Below, one piece after another: positions 44,701-51,727 of a stretch of DNA of 64,000 nt; position 1 is the stretch's first letter, and each line of letters opens with the position of its first letter. The DNA lies in assembly GCF_003150675.1 (NCBI RefSeq), contig NZ_QGGB01000007.1:1-64000 (forward strand), given 5' to 3'. Origin of the DNA: Rhodohalobacter mucosus (GTDB taxonomy: Bacteria; Bacteroidota; Rhodothermia; Balneolales; Balneolaceae). Both the position numbers and the translations under genes were made by a program. The notes beneath the pieces were generated by a model. It searched no databases and was not told the origin of the DNA. It saw only the letters and a program-made list of their open reading frames with translations.

Positions 44701-46320
44701 ATTTCCGCCTGTTGCGCCCATCTTTTGAAGTTTATCCCAAATGAACTGTACTACCGAGTAGGAGGTGTAGTGTTCATTGAGCAGGCCACGTTTTCCACTT
44801 GCCTGTTCATCACTGTATCCAAGTCCACCGGCACCGGTATATTTTCGCAGTACATCAATATCGGCTTTGGTGATGGCCCGATCCTCTTTCTGCAAAACCT
44901 CAATGGCCTGTTCATTGGCCTTTCGACGCTCGGAGGCCGTCATTTTGATCGGCTGATAGTTTTTCAGCTCGACGTCCGAAAATCCGCTTTCAAATTTCGA
45001 TTCTCCCGTTCGATCTCCTTTACCTTCATAGGATGGGCTGCCTGTTTTTTCCGGTTTTTGAGCCTCTTGGAACAGATTGTCAAAATCTACACCAATAATA
45101 GAACCGTGATTTCTGAACAGTTCCAGGGCTTCCTTGCGATGCTCTTTTGGAAACTTATCCAGTGAAAATGCAAGGGCAAGTTTCTTCACGGTTTCACCAA
45201 ATGCATCCTGAAGCTCCTTCACTTCATCGGAAGGGTTTTTCCGAATCGTTAAGTCTTCCTGGAGTCGGTCGAGATCGGTTAAGTATGGTTCCAGTGCTTC
45301 GGCTGCTTTAATATCTCCTTTGTCTGCTTTCCAAGCCAGATCTGTCAGCTCCAAAAGCAGTTCACCATTCAGATTCCCATTCTTGTACGGGTAGTGGGAA
45401 GCCGCAGAGATCATCGACATTCGCTTGGTCTTGATCTGGATCTCTACCGGGGTGGCCTCGTCTACAACAATGATAAAATGGTGGGCGCGGTAGCCGTCCG
45501 CAGGATGGGCATACTTATCTTCATGTTCCCATACGGTTCCAAGCTCTCCATCCAGAATTCGTTGTACTATGGCTTCGACTTGCTTTTGAGAGTCGAGCAC
45601 TGCCATACAACCGGCAATATCTGTCAGTCCGGTCGTGTAGGTTTCTCCCGGTTGGTCGGCAACCTTTACCGTGAATGGGAATCGTTTGCGGATCAGTTTT
45701 CCCAGGGTAGAGTACATGGTCTTGATCCGGCCTTTCACCAATAGCGGCAATCCGGTATCTATCAGCTTTTGCATGACGGATTTCAATGCAGGCAGGTAAG
45801 CGTTTTTCTGCTTGATCAGTGCTTTGATTTGTGGCGTCAATTCGGCGCTGTCAATCGGCAACGTATCGCCCGGAACCAGTGGGTTGGGATCGTCAATATT
45901 CGCAATCCCATCTCCATCCCAATCGCCTAACCAGTGATCAAAGTCATCCTGATGAATCTCTTGAAGATCATCGATATTTGTTTTTACCTGGGCTGGATTT
46001 TTACGACCTCTCTTTAAATCTTGTTCAATCTTATCGACAACCGCTAATGCTTTTCGAAGTATGCCCACTTCATCGAGATGCCACAGATCGTGTTCATCAT
46101 AAAAGGTTTCTTTCTCATAGAGGTTCATCTCTCCATCGATCATGCCCATGACCGCTTCTGCGAAAGCAACTTCCTCGTCCTGATGATATCCTTCGTAACG
46201 ATCCTGGAGGGAATCGGGATACCCCATCAAACGATCCTGAAGCTCATCATAAAGCCTGTCGATATCACCCGCGGATGAATTCTGTCTTAGGTTTGAGGAT
46301 TTCGTTTTCATCTGCGACAT
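38746..46320 (-). CDS. Giant polyvalent protein: RelA/SpoT-like, N6-adenine methylase and SNF2-type helicase
   Basis: 2,524 residues. There is a DxDGDGIxNxDD calcium loop at 133-144. A RelA/SpoT synthetase-like domain at 190-315 has RIKTMYSTLGK at 198-208, Asp234 in TDIAG, GYRAHH at 276-281, EIQIKT at 293-298 and a HYPYK end. An N6A methylase covers about 490-700 (VLEPGAGVGNF at 541-551; NVPF at 606-609). A superfamily II motor follows: HDVGAGKT at 1265-1271, DEAH at 1435-1438, LTATPV at 1485-1490 and QQRNGRGLRQG at 1926-1936. A long C-terminus follows. Phage P1 DarB, a virion-delivered antirestriction protein, joins a methylase and such a motor, and 'polyvalent proteins' of phages are built this way. 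Delivery in the particle is inference. Confidence 0.82.
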   Translation of the reverse strand: MSQMKTKSSNLRQNSSAGDIDRLYDELQDRLMGYPDSLQDRYEGYHQDEEVAFAEAVMGMIDGEMNLYEKETFYDEHDLWHLDEVGILRKALAVVDKIEQDLKRGRKNPAQVKTNIDDLQEIHQDDFDHWLGDWDGDGIANIDDPNPLVPGDTLPIDSAELTPQIKALIKQKNAYLPALKSVMQKLIDTGLPLLVKGRIKTMYSTLGKLIRKRFPFTVKVADQPGETYTTGLTDIAGCMAVLDSQKQVEAIVQRILDGELGTVWEHEDKYAHPADGYRAHHFIIVVDEATPVEIQIKTKRMSMISAASHYPYKNGNLNGELLLELTDLAWKADKGDIKAAEALEPYLTDLDRLQEDLTIRKNPSDEVKELQDAFGETVKKLALAFSLDKFPKEHRKEALELFRNHGSIIGVDFDNLFQEAQKPEKTGSPSYEGKGDRTGESKFESGFSDVELKNYQPIKMTASERRKANEQAIEVLQKEDRAITKADIDVLRKYTGAGGLGYSDEQASGKRGLLNEHYTSYSVVQFIWDKLQKMGATGGNVLEPGAGVGNFAGFLPDRDTYRMVMVERSAISSRIARLLYPRQTVRHENFADSDLSIYNLTGVVGNVPFGDLKIHTQRDPLAPLSPRIHDYFILKSLDSLTPGGFMAVITSTGTMDKKDPAIRQAMVQRGRFIGAYRLPSSAFKDNADTSVTTDILFFQKYGDHSGEVHPDVDSPLNRLFVYDDLIERTHEYNGETYRATYNPYYKEYPEKVLGDHIQGHNVQFFSRMGVKGQLTDSVISKALSDEMAFAYPLPEEMPLYNIPDDGIMLDIRREYHPGNIVLHEGTFYEKQRRYFKALPLSGKSEGLKNRIGSACRLLDKYDDYVTALARETSEKDALRAEFKELLSGHMDLFGVPDEDEDIRSVFKYDNRLYKLTTLVKRDPVNGELVYADIIDADSMFNRNYVPSIGDSGDLAELAMFGRSIGESLDTSFFQSVYKGGTATKDELLEALESHPDFYWNPESARHEFRYEYLAGNVRSKLAIARENELEKNITALEEVVPEWIDIYNITVDPQHIFTYLPAKAIEEWIKDEMNYDKVEIGLVKDKADLGNRFYMKLRKWGRYVSGGDETNDDWNLGWGETPFTKIINSYIQDSTFPLKFYDENDELLPNMTLKQALSMSGDKGQILIERARKIQRQNNNRMLTHVPKKFNNWVRTKASTEIRQLIESAYNNTYNAVVNPPFDGRTLRVRGMSDTFYGVKDFTVYKHNRAIAEKLVWNGKGANCHDVGAGKTLASIITSQVLLQQGAARKPMFVVPGKVQEKWVEEYMMLFPDAKVLNMKMTSDSKHKELTMAQLYNWDAIFIADHAFKSLPLSPSEQARIYQQRIEYFNQMLENFEELLDEDQAISKQAKTSMMKRLEKQMEEWETKLRNVAHAKRLETDIFFDELGVDCLFFDEAHFYKNALGSAKAAKLGISANKPSQRAEDALQKTRWLFSKIGYKNVFVLTATPVVNSPVEVWHMLNLCAPDLLKEYEIENLDNFINLFVREEEKIVKKTNGEYRSERVVAGYYNLPEMRKIIDEVMDIKSYDQLIGFYKEYPDYILGSDGKPVKGSDGQPKVLEPKFKRPKANSRNVVIEPSELHKLLFDDIILRANDVLACMKDRQCETRDNFLVITGDGSKIATDLRVYDKDFEGIDRTYLKLGALVDSVASSYQARSNPAPTIQPEDMYGDYFNRHGRQRHAATPPHMRSNPSHIEVITSKGVVKEKSGYWVVWDSKKEMYEPLHILQDKKPEHTWDEGIYGSEKEAKERAQKLNDQWKKIKASRSNPTGPAIRNQIIFCDWISLHQSQGGSFHQLIKSELVKAGIPKDQIAIINGAIIGTNKDGSDYSVSSKDDKEALKKDVQDDFNQGKYRVVIGNQSIAEGMNLQKWTTDIHHMDVPYTPSQIQQRNGRGLRQGNQYPKVTIHYYLMQDSFDQYRLELVSKKQSWIDDLFFGNARETVNDGDSESLEYEQMVAATNSDPRVKQFFQALAQKNLLEDRIGNLESEVQRLESSQKQATHDITSKQEKMQSVVEREKALQASHLPASAKQATQQNLFQLQFGWNGEPYQIDVELSSDAKRISSFRMKAELDVPENNQNGRVWFHLIPDSNMPDRAFYNKANWGSIKRMAKEELGETFGWTLDEPTGNGRSISGNLGNIIATEQDFYREYGVDIQAEKAITNESGDDRSFKEIKQSLGMFTISKWQPIITRKLAELFLALERAWQRTSKSRLELLRAEVTQTEKTLAELGRVLTSTRQELLAAKTDLDANQKTVIQLNDVVNELVAVSYSDRNELYEEINRIAPTYKIKKAITVRDVGALKGESGSKGTLRENSSGGAGKRPKPKNRPALLKILYEKPLVYSGIVKELEIIDEGGMMERIQAERDDLAMIIDADGTTIFVFPTRLMKLSKGAYDDDKAAEMFEEFHHFPADDYDYELFPSSGEKLLSAGHADRILYVSDKVIYADDEKGKDNHYFHYFDSGKRPVYKYGDVYIIANVNIDGRGILN

Positions 46321-46323
46321 AGC

Positions 46324-48012
46324 TTAGCTCAACACCTTTTCTAAAAATGCATCCAGCTTATTCTGGCTTTTCCGTGCGGCCTCGATATCGATCCCTTTCG
46401 CTTTCGGGGGAGTTTTTTTCTGTTTAGCCGGTTTGTGCTTCGTTTTTGTCGGAATGGATTCAACGATGACTGGAATCTTCTTCCACCCGGATCGTTTGGC
46501 TACTTCTGTTGTGGCGTTGCCATCTTTGATGATATATTGACTGCCTTTTTTCTGCACCTGAATCGGTGCACGTTTCTTCTGATCACCGTTTGCTGCACGC
46601 TTCATAAAACCCAGTGCATTTTCGATGCTCTTTTCCGGGTTCTTTTTCTTGGATACCAGCTTCTCCAATGGCACAAGCTGTGTACCGTTTGGAAAGTCAA
46701 AGTAGTCCCTGTGTTCCTCCGGCAGGTTGTATCGTTTGATCTTGTCGGTCAGCTTTTCAGAGCTTTTTGAAGCCTGCTGGGGAGGGCAATCGCTACCGGT
46801 TTTCTGCGCTTTTTTGAAATTACGTTCCTGTCGTTTGTACTCCCTGGCTCCAAGAACTTTCTTTGCATGATCCTGCGAATAGATCATCACTTCCAGATCT
46901 CCATACTCCTTTACCAGCTGCCGCCATGATGCTTTAAAACCTCCACTGGCACCTTCCGTGCAAATCTGTGTTTCCAGCCTGCCATCAAGCAGGAGTTCAA
47001 GTACATATTTTTTGTTGTTGTAATCCGGGGTATATCGGATGCTCAAATGGGCAGATTCCGATTCTCCTGAATGCGCCTTTGCATAACAGGGCATTTTGGA
47101 ACCAAACATGGAGTTGGCACGCTTCCATGATCGAATTTTATGCAGCTTATCAATTTCTGATAGTGTGATTCGAAAAGGTACTTCTACCGGATTCGCCCGA
47201 TGTTCGCTATGGAAAGGGTTTGTAAGGTATTGGCTGCGTTTGGAAACCCAATGAGATGCCTGCGATTCAGTGAGTCCAAACTCCTTCTGAAAATGCTCCT
47301 TTAATTCCTGATCAGTTGAGACTTCATCATTTGACAAGGAATCTTCAACTGCTTCAAATTGCTTTTGCGACAGCTGCTTAACATCTGCCGGATTCTTCCG
47401 GATTGCTTTTTTACCCGTTGCTGTAAAAGGAACGTCAATGGCAGTCAGTGTCCTGTACCGATTTTTTTCAGCTTCGGCTTGGCCTTCTTTGGTCACTTTT
47501 ATTTCGATGTCGCACTCGTGAGCGATACTCGTATTCCCTTTATACTTTCCGTCTTTGGTGGCATGGGCAACCATGATGAAGCTGATACCAGTTTCCCTGC
47601 ACCATTGAGCCAGCTCAATTGTTGCCTTGTCGTTGGCTTCAATCACCGTAATCGAATCCAGCACGCAAAAAGCTGTCCGGTTTTTCCGAAGAGTATCTTT
47701 TAGAGCTTCAAGAGACTTCCACTTGGTGAAGTTCAGATTCTTGTGAGTAGCATTGAGTCGTTTGACTCGATCCACCAGGGTTTTGCCAAAGTGCTCTTCT
47801 GCCGGAATGTATTCCACCCGGCCATGATCGGCCAATGCATTGGCAAGTCCCAGGCTGAACGTTGATTTTCCTGCTCCTTTCTCGCCCCAGATAAACATCA
47901 CCGCATTCCGCTCGGGTTCTCCCAAAAGTGTTCCAAAAGGTTCGGCAATCTTGATTCCCTGAATATTTAGATTCGCCAATTCCTGTGCGCTGAGGGTATT
48001 CAACTGATCCAT
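46324..48012 (-). CDS. RadA/Sak4-like ATPase fused to a ParB-like domain
   Basis: 562 residues from the ATG at 48012, preceded by AGGGGG; an upstream start would run 22 codons into the previous gene. Walker A is WGEKGAGKST at 42-51, Walker B is FCVLDS at 115-120, and AHATKDGKYKGNTSIAHECD is followed by KNRYRT, the RadA/Sak4 pattern. A basic middle (205-290) has RKNP and HRANP. Residues about 443-520 form a ParB-like domain (LVPLEKL, YIIKDGNATTEVA, WKKIPVIV). It may act in recombination or genome segregation. It is also the operon's only stand-alone P-loop ATPase, so it is the only candidate packaging motor. Confidence 0.72.
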   Translation of the reverse strand: MDQLNTLSAQELANLNIQGIKIAEPFGTLLGEPERNAVMFIWGEKGAGKSTFSLGLANALADHGRVEYIPAEEHFGKTLVDRVKRLNATHKNLNFTKWKSLEALKDTLRKNRTAFCVLDSITVIEANDKATIELAQWCRETGISFIMVAHATKDGKYKGNTSIAHECDIEIKVTKEGQAEAEKNRYRTLTAIDVPFTATGKKAIRKNPADVKQLSQKQFEAVEDSLSNDEVSTDQELKEHFQKEFGLTESQASHWVSKRSQYLTNPFHSEHRANPVEVPFRITLSEIDKLHKIRSWKRANSMFGSKMPCYAKAHSGESESAHLSIRYTPDYNNKKYVLELLLDGRLETQICTEGASGGFKASWRQLVKEYGDLEVMIYSQDHAKKVLGAREYKRQERNFKKAQKTGSDCPPQQASKSSEKLTDKIKRYNLPEEHRDYFDFPNGTQLVPLEKLVSKKKNPEKSIENALGFMKRAANGDQKKRAPIQVQKKGSQYIIKDGNATTEVAKRSGWKKIPVIVESIPTKTKHKPAKQKKTPPKAKGIDIEAARKSQNKLDAFLEKVLS

Positions 48013-48014
48013 TG

Positions 48015-48341
48015 TTACCCCCTGATCTTTTGAGCTGCGAATGCAAGCGCTCCAACCAGAATACCGGCCAAGATCCATTTCTTCACTCCGGGTGAAGCGG
48101 TCTGTTCAGCAGGATAATGGGTAGATGTGATATCCGAAATCCCCAATACATCAAATAGCTTTTGGTCGGCAATGCCGTTCGGTTCCATCAGGAATAATCC
48201 TTGCGCCTGTTTAACCGCTGACTCTGTTTCCGGACCAAACATTCCATCCACTCCATAGGCAGGCAGTGCAATTCCGGCTTCCTGAAGAGAAGCCTGAAGT
48301 ACCATTACTTTCTGTCCTTTATCACCTCTGCGTAATGTCAT
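48015..48341 (-). CDS. Peptidoglycan-binding domain protein with C-terminal TM anchor
   Basis: 108 residues. Positions 3-67 form a PG_binding_1 helical domain (LRRGDKGQKVMVLQASLQEA, then GPETESAVKQAQ), followed by a membrane helix (WILAGILVGALAFAAQ, about 89-104). A membrane-bound cell-wall binder in this setting would hold a virion or its vertex against the wall during entry. Confidence 0.75.
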   Translation of the reverse strand: MTLRRGDKGQKVMVLQASLQEAGIALPAYGVDGMFGPETESAVKQAQGLFLMEPNGIADQKLFDVLGISDITSTHYPAEQTASPGVKKWILAGILVGALAFAAQKIRG

Positions 48342-48344
48342 AAC

Positions 48345-48746
48345 CTATTTTTTTCGATTGTATAATTTCAGTCCGGCCACGCCAATCAGAATTCCAACAG
48401 TTAGAAGACCACCAACTTTCAGAATAGCACCCGGTGCATGGCTGGCAATGGCTTTATCCACGTCCAGTTTTTTTGAAAGGGCAACTACATCCACATATTC
48501 AAAGTATTCATCAATCACCTGGGCATGTTGCTCGTAGTGCCTGCTGATCCCTTCACTGCTGGTGGTTACACCTGCCATATTCAGAGCAATGGTTGCATAT
48601 TTCCCGCGTCGACCACTGGTGGCGCTATTGATCAGTCCGGCAAAATGCAGAAATGCATTTCGTGAGGTTCGCTCCAGGTAATCACCGATAGCTCCAAGTC
48701 CTTCATCCACTACCTCATAATCTCTTCCTTTGATCAGCTCTTTCAC
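48345..48746 (-). CDS. Tail-anchored protein of the virus-like operon
   Basis: 133 residues: helical soluble part (YLERTSRNAFLHFAGLINSA) and a C-terminal hydrophobic helix (ILKVGGLLTVGILIGVAGLK) before a basic end. Its ATG overlaps the stop codon of the preceding gene. No family recognised. Confidence 0.55.
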   Translation of the reverse strand: MKELIKGRDYEVVDEGLGAIGDYLERTSRNAFLHFAGLINSATSGRRGKYATIALNMAGVTTSSEGISRHYEQHAQVIDEYFEYVDVVALSKKLDVDKAIASHAPGAILKVGGLLTVGILIGVAGLKLYNRKK

Positions 48747-49426
48747 TATTTGCTGGTTTTGCCGGTTAGTTGTTTCACGCCATCTCGCAGGCCGGGAAGC
48801 AAGGGAGCAGCAAAGTAAAATCCGGCTCCAACTCCGGCGATAATGATGACTCGTTTCAGCATGGTATTCACTTCACCTAAAGCTGATCCGGCTTTCATGG
48901 ATGGCAGTTTATACCAGGAACGCGTGGGTGGAGCATAAATCCCGGACTGCTGGCCATCTTGCTCGCCCAGATCCAGAGTCATGGCCATGGATTGCTCAAT
49001 CCGGTCTTTTTCCTGAAGATTGTTGATGTCCACGCCATCCGGATAGAGTTCGAAAACAATGCGGCTGGTTGCATCCGGGCGAAAATCGCGATCAAATACC
49101 AATCGGGCCTGGGCCCGGCAGTTTTCCCACAGGGAGGTTCTCATTCGTTGCACTCCCCACACCCGGCCGGTGTCAGCTGACCGAACCACTACAAGTGCAT
49201 CCGGGCACGCTCCCCAACTGGCCAGAAATGGGAGAAAGAATACCTTTGCCCAGTTGCGAAAAGTTTCAATTTCCAGATCCAGTGAAAACGGAACACCTTC
49301 TCTGGGAAGTCCTCTTTGTGGATTACGGCCAATGATTCGAAGCTCTGCTTTGTCCGTTGCGATAACATTGCCGACAATTCGTGATTCACCCAGGCCGGTT
49401 GAAGTAAAGGAAGATTGATTACTCAT
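48746..49426 (-). CDS. Tail-anchored virion protein candidate with SSF/GLG start
   Basis: 226 residues: start MSNQSSFTSTGLGESRIVGN, a beta-rich domain at about 40-150 (VPFSLDLEIETFRNWAKVF, DALVVVRSADTGRVWGV), a linker, and a membrane anchor near 190-208 (VIIIAGVGAGFYFAAPLL). The first 15 residues resemble those of two or three other operon proteins. Confidence 0.6.
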   Translation of the reverse strand: MSNQSSFTSTGLGESRIVGNVIATDKAELRIIGRNPQRGLPREGVPFSLDLEIETFRNWAKVFFLPFLASWGACPDALVVVRSADTGRVWGVQRMRTSLWENCRAQARLVFDRDFRPDATSRIVFELYPDGVDINNLQEKDRIEQSMAMTLDLGEQDGQQSGIYAPPTRSWYKLPSMKAGSALGEVNTMLKRVIIIAGVGAGFYFAAPLLPGLRDGVKQLTGKTSK

Positions 49427-49429
49427 GGT

Positions 49430-49705
49430 CTACCTCCTCAATAGTCTATACCCACCATAAATTGCCAGCACCGTTATGATGGGTTTTCGGTTGTTGCGAA
49501 ACCAATCAGCAATGCCAAGATTCACCTCTCCATCTAGGCGTTGACAAATACTCTTTTTGTCATCCTCAACCAGAGATCCTTCGCCCATTTCAGTGGTCTC
49601 AATATCGGGCTGGATATACATGCGGTCCTCGGAATCAAAAACCCGTGGATTTCTCATTCCCGGCATGGTTCCGTCCAGGTATCGTGATTGTCTGATTGTA
49701 GTCAT
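49430..49705 (-). CDS. Small tail-anchored protein
   Basis: 91 residues: acidic, tyrosine-containing N-terminus (IRQSRYLDGTMPGMRNPRVF, a sequence that includes RNP), then a C-terminal hydrophobic helix (PIITVLAIYGGYRLL) ending in arginines. Spacing to both neighbours is 3 bp. Confidence 0.55.
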   Translation of the reverse strand: MTTIRQSRYLDGTMPGMRNPRVFDSEDRMYIQPDIETTEMGEGSLVEDDKKSICQRLDGEVNLGIADWFRNNRKPIITVLAIYGGYRLLRR

Positions 49706-49708
49706 GGG

Positions 49709-50038
49709 TTACTTCTTAAAACCTTTCATGACAATAATTCCACCACCTACGGCAACACCGGCAATGGCCAGATATTTCATAAAGGAACCGTTTTGGGGTG
49801 CCCTTGAAACATGCTGGCCGGGATAGAGGGGCTGTTGCACCGAGCTTTGTTTGTCCTTATTGATCACTCCATCAACGGTTACAAAGGTATGAGTAGCGGT
49901 TTGAAGGAATTGATTGATGCTGTTGAGTGCATTTGAAAATCGGGACGGCTGGCGAACAGCTGATTGGCCACCGGATGCAGTAGCAGCCTGGGTATTTAAC
50001 AGATCAAAACTGTCGTATCCACTGGTTTCGTTAATCAT
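49709..50038 (-). CDS. Small tail-anchored protein
   Basis: 109 residues: polar Ser/Gln/Thr-rich N-terminal half, then FMKYLAIAGVAVGGGIIVMK and a short basic end. The hydrophobic segment starts only about 22 residues before the C-terminus. Probable virion-membrane protein by comparison with its neighbours. Confidence 0.55.
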   Translation of the reverse strand: MINETSGYDSFDLLNTQAATASGGQSAVRQPSRFSNALNSINQFLQTATHTFVTVDGVINKDKQSSVQQPLYPGQHVSRAPQNGSFMKYLAIAGVAVGGGIIVMKGFKK

Positions 50039-50049
50039 AGATGATGTTT

Positions 50050-50472
50050 CTATTTAGAGGGTTTCGATTTTCTTTTGCTTTTTAGATAGAGGAAAAGAGC
50101 AGCTCCAGCGAGGGTAACTCCACCTATGGTAAGACCGGTTTTCATCGCTGAATTGGCTGTCTGCTGTTTTTGGGCTGTGCTTGTCATTGTGGTTTGAAGC
50201 GCCTGCATCATCTGGTCTCGCTGGCCTTCCCATTCGGCTTTTTGCTCAAGTTGCTTTTGGTGTGCCTGGCACAATGCCTGGCTTTTTTCACGCTGTCTTC
50301 GGCAGCTTTTCAGTGCGCCAAATAGTTTTCCCCTGCAGCTTTGATTCGCATACCGGCAGGGATCGGTATCCTCCCAACTGCCTAAACCCGTTTCGACCGG
50401 TGATTGAGTGAATACCTGGTCGGTGCCCAAAACAAGAACGCCAGTACTGGTTACATAGCTGCTTCGATTCAT
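50050..50472 (-). CDS. Tail-anchored Cys-containing coiled-coil protein
   Basis: 140 residues: start MNRSSYVTSTGVLVLG, a Cys-rich segment (DPCRYANQSCRGKLFGALKS), a helical Gln-rich coiled-coil at about 58-105, then a membrane helix (GLTIGGVTLAGAALFLYL) and a lysine-rich tail. Four to five Cys in the central part could form disulfides outside the cell. Confidence 0.55.
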   Translation of the reverse strand: MNRSSYVTSTGVLVLGTDQVFTQSPVETGLGSWEDTDPCRYANQSCRGKLFGALKSCRRQREKSQALCQAHQKQLEQKAEWEGQRDQMMQALQTTMTSTAQKQQTANSAMKTGLTIGGVTLAGAALFLYLKSKRKSKPSK

Positions 50473-50479
50473 TTGCTCA

Positions 50480-51505
50480 TCACTTTTTTATAGTCCAGAT
50501 CACGATGCTGGTAAGCAGAATTCCACCTGCCGCTAAACCGGTAACCATGGTCATTTTTCGTTTACTGTTTTGGGCTCGCTGACCTGCCACAAAGGAGTCC
50601 GACAAATTCCCGTACCTGTTCAGTTGATCAACAGCCGGTTTTCCCAGCTCATCAATCATTTTTGCATAGCGTTGAAGCTTGTGGTTTTCGGTGTGTGAAT
50701 AAGAGATCACTTCCGATCGCACTCCCTGCTGCATCAAATAATTTCGCAGACCGCTACGTAGCTGGCGCTGGTCTTTATCTCCGGCTGCAAATAGTTGTGA
50801 AAGGGTATTCTTTACGCTGATCCCGGTACTTACCGTGGAAGCGATAGCCGCTGCCGTAGTTATCGGTTCAAAGCCAAGTCCATCCGGCAGGCGGTTGGGA
50901 ATGTGCCGGGATTTTTTAATCAGCCGTTCATCAAACGAATATCCCGGATATTTTAGAACAGTAGTATCGAATGACTTCCATCCGGCCGGTGACCGGTACA
51001 CAGCATAGATATGATCAAAATGGTTGCCGGTTCGTGATACAATTCGGAATCCGGTTTGAATGCCAAGGCTTTGAAGGAGGGAGGCTCCCAGAATCGCATG
51101 ATCATCACAATCACCGGCTTTTTGGCGAATGGTGACATCCGGCGATTGAATTCGCTCAATATTCCAGGGATCACGTACATAGTTAATGTTACGAACCATC
51201 CATTTATAGATAGCCTCGGCAATCAGATCATCGTTGCGGAGATCGGGCTGGCCGGTTGCTGAATGCTTTCGCACGGAACGGGTGATGTTAAGTGCAAGAC
51301 TGCGAACCCGTTCATCCCCGGTGTACTTTGCAACCAGATCCGTGGCCGCCTGCATCACGCCATCAATTCCCGGATAGCGGGTCTTTTTCACAGAAAGAGG
51401 TGCTGTGGCACTTCCCGAGGAAGATGCCACAGACCGTGCCCTAACAGTACGCTGTCGGGGTGCTGGTAATAGCGTTGATGATATATCGCTGAATCCACTC
51501 TGCAT
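50480..51505 (-). CDS. Membrane-anchored transglutaminase-like protein
   Basis: 341 residues. The core at about 90-185 has a complete Cys-His-Asp triad of the transglutaminase-like fold: Cys133 in KAGDCDDHAI, His165 in HFDHIYAVY, Asp180 in WKSFDTTV. An Ala/Thr-rich linker and helical region follow, then a C-terminal anchor (MVTGLAAGGILLTSIVIW). It might be a capsid cross-linking or maturation peptidase, or might modify the host wall. It overlaps the next upstream gene at its start codon. Confidence 0.7.
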   Translation of the reverse strand: MQSGFSDISSTLLPAPRQRTVRARSVASSSGSATAPLSVKKTRYPGIDGVMQAATDLVAKYTGDERVRSLALNITRSVRKHSATGQPDLRNDDLIAEAIYKWMVRNINYVRDPWNIERIQSPDVTIRQKAGDCDDHAILGASLLQSLGIQTGFRIVSRTGNHFDHIYAVYRSPAGWKSFDTTVLKYPGYSFDERLIKKSRHIPNRLPDGLGFEPITTAAAIASTVSTGISVKNTLSQLFAAGDKDQRQLRSGLRNYLMQQGVRSEVISYSHTENHKLQRYAKMIDELGKPAVDQLNRYGNLSDSFVAGQRAQNSKRKMTMVTGLAAGGILLTSIVIWTIKK

Positions 51506-51726
51506 TAACCGATTGCCTTCCGGGTTAGCACTGAAACCGTATGATGTGGATTGTGCTGAAGTGAGTGTTGGAGCCTGTCTGCAACCGTTTTGGAAAGTTC
51601 ACCAGTGGAGATGAATACGCCAACAAACCGTCCTCCACGGGTAATGGCAGTCATTCCGAGGGAGTCTGTTTCGCTGTAAATGCCATCGCGAAACCGGGTA
51701 ATTGTTTTGATAGCTACGTTGCTCAT
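51505..51726 (-). CDS. Small protein of the virus-like operon
   Basis: 73 residues with alternating hydrophobic positions (VAIKTITRFRDGIYSETDSL, GGRFVGVFISTGEL), likely a small alpha/beta fold. No family recognised. It overlaps the transglutaminase-like gene by one base. Confidence 0.5.
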   Translation of the reverse strand: MSNVAIKTITRFRDGIYSETDSLGMTAITRGGRFVGVFISTGELSKTVADRLQHSLQHNPHHTVSVLTRKAIG

Positions 51727-51727
51727 G

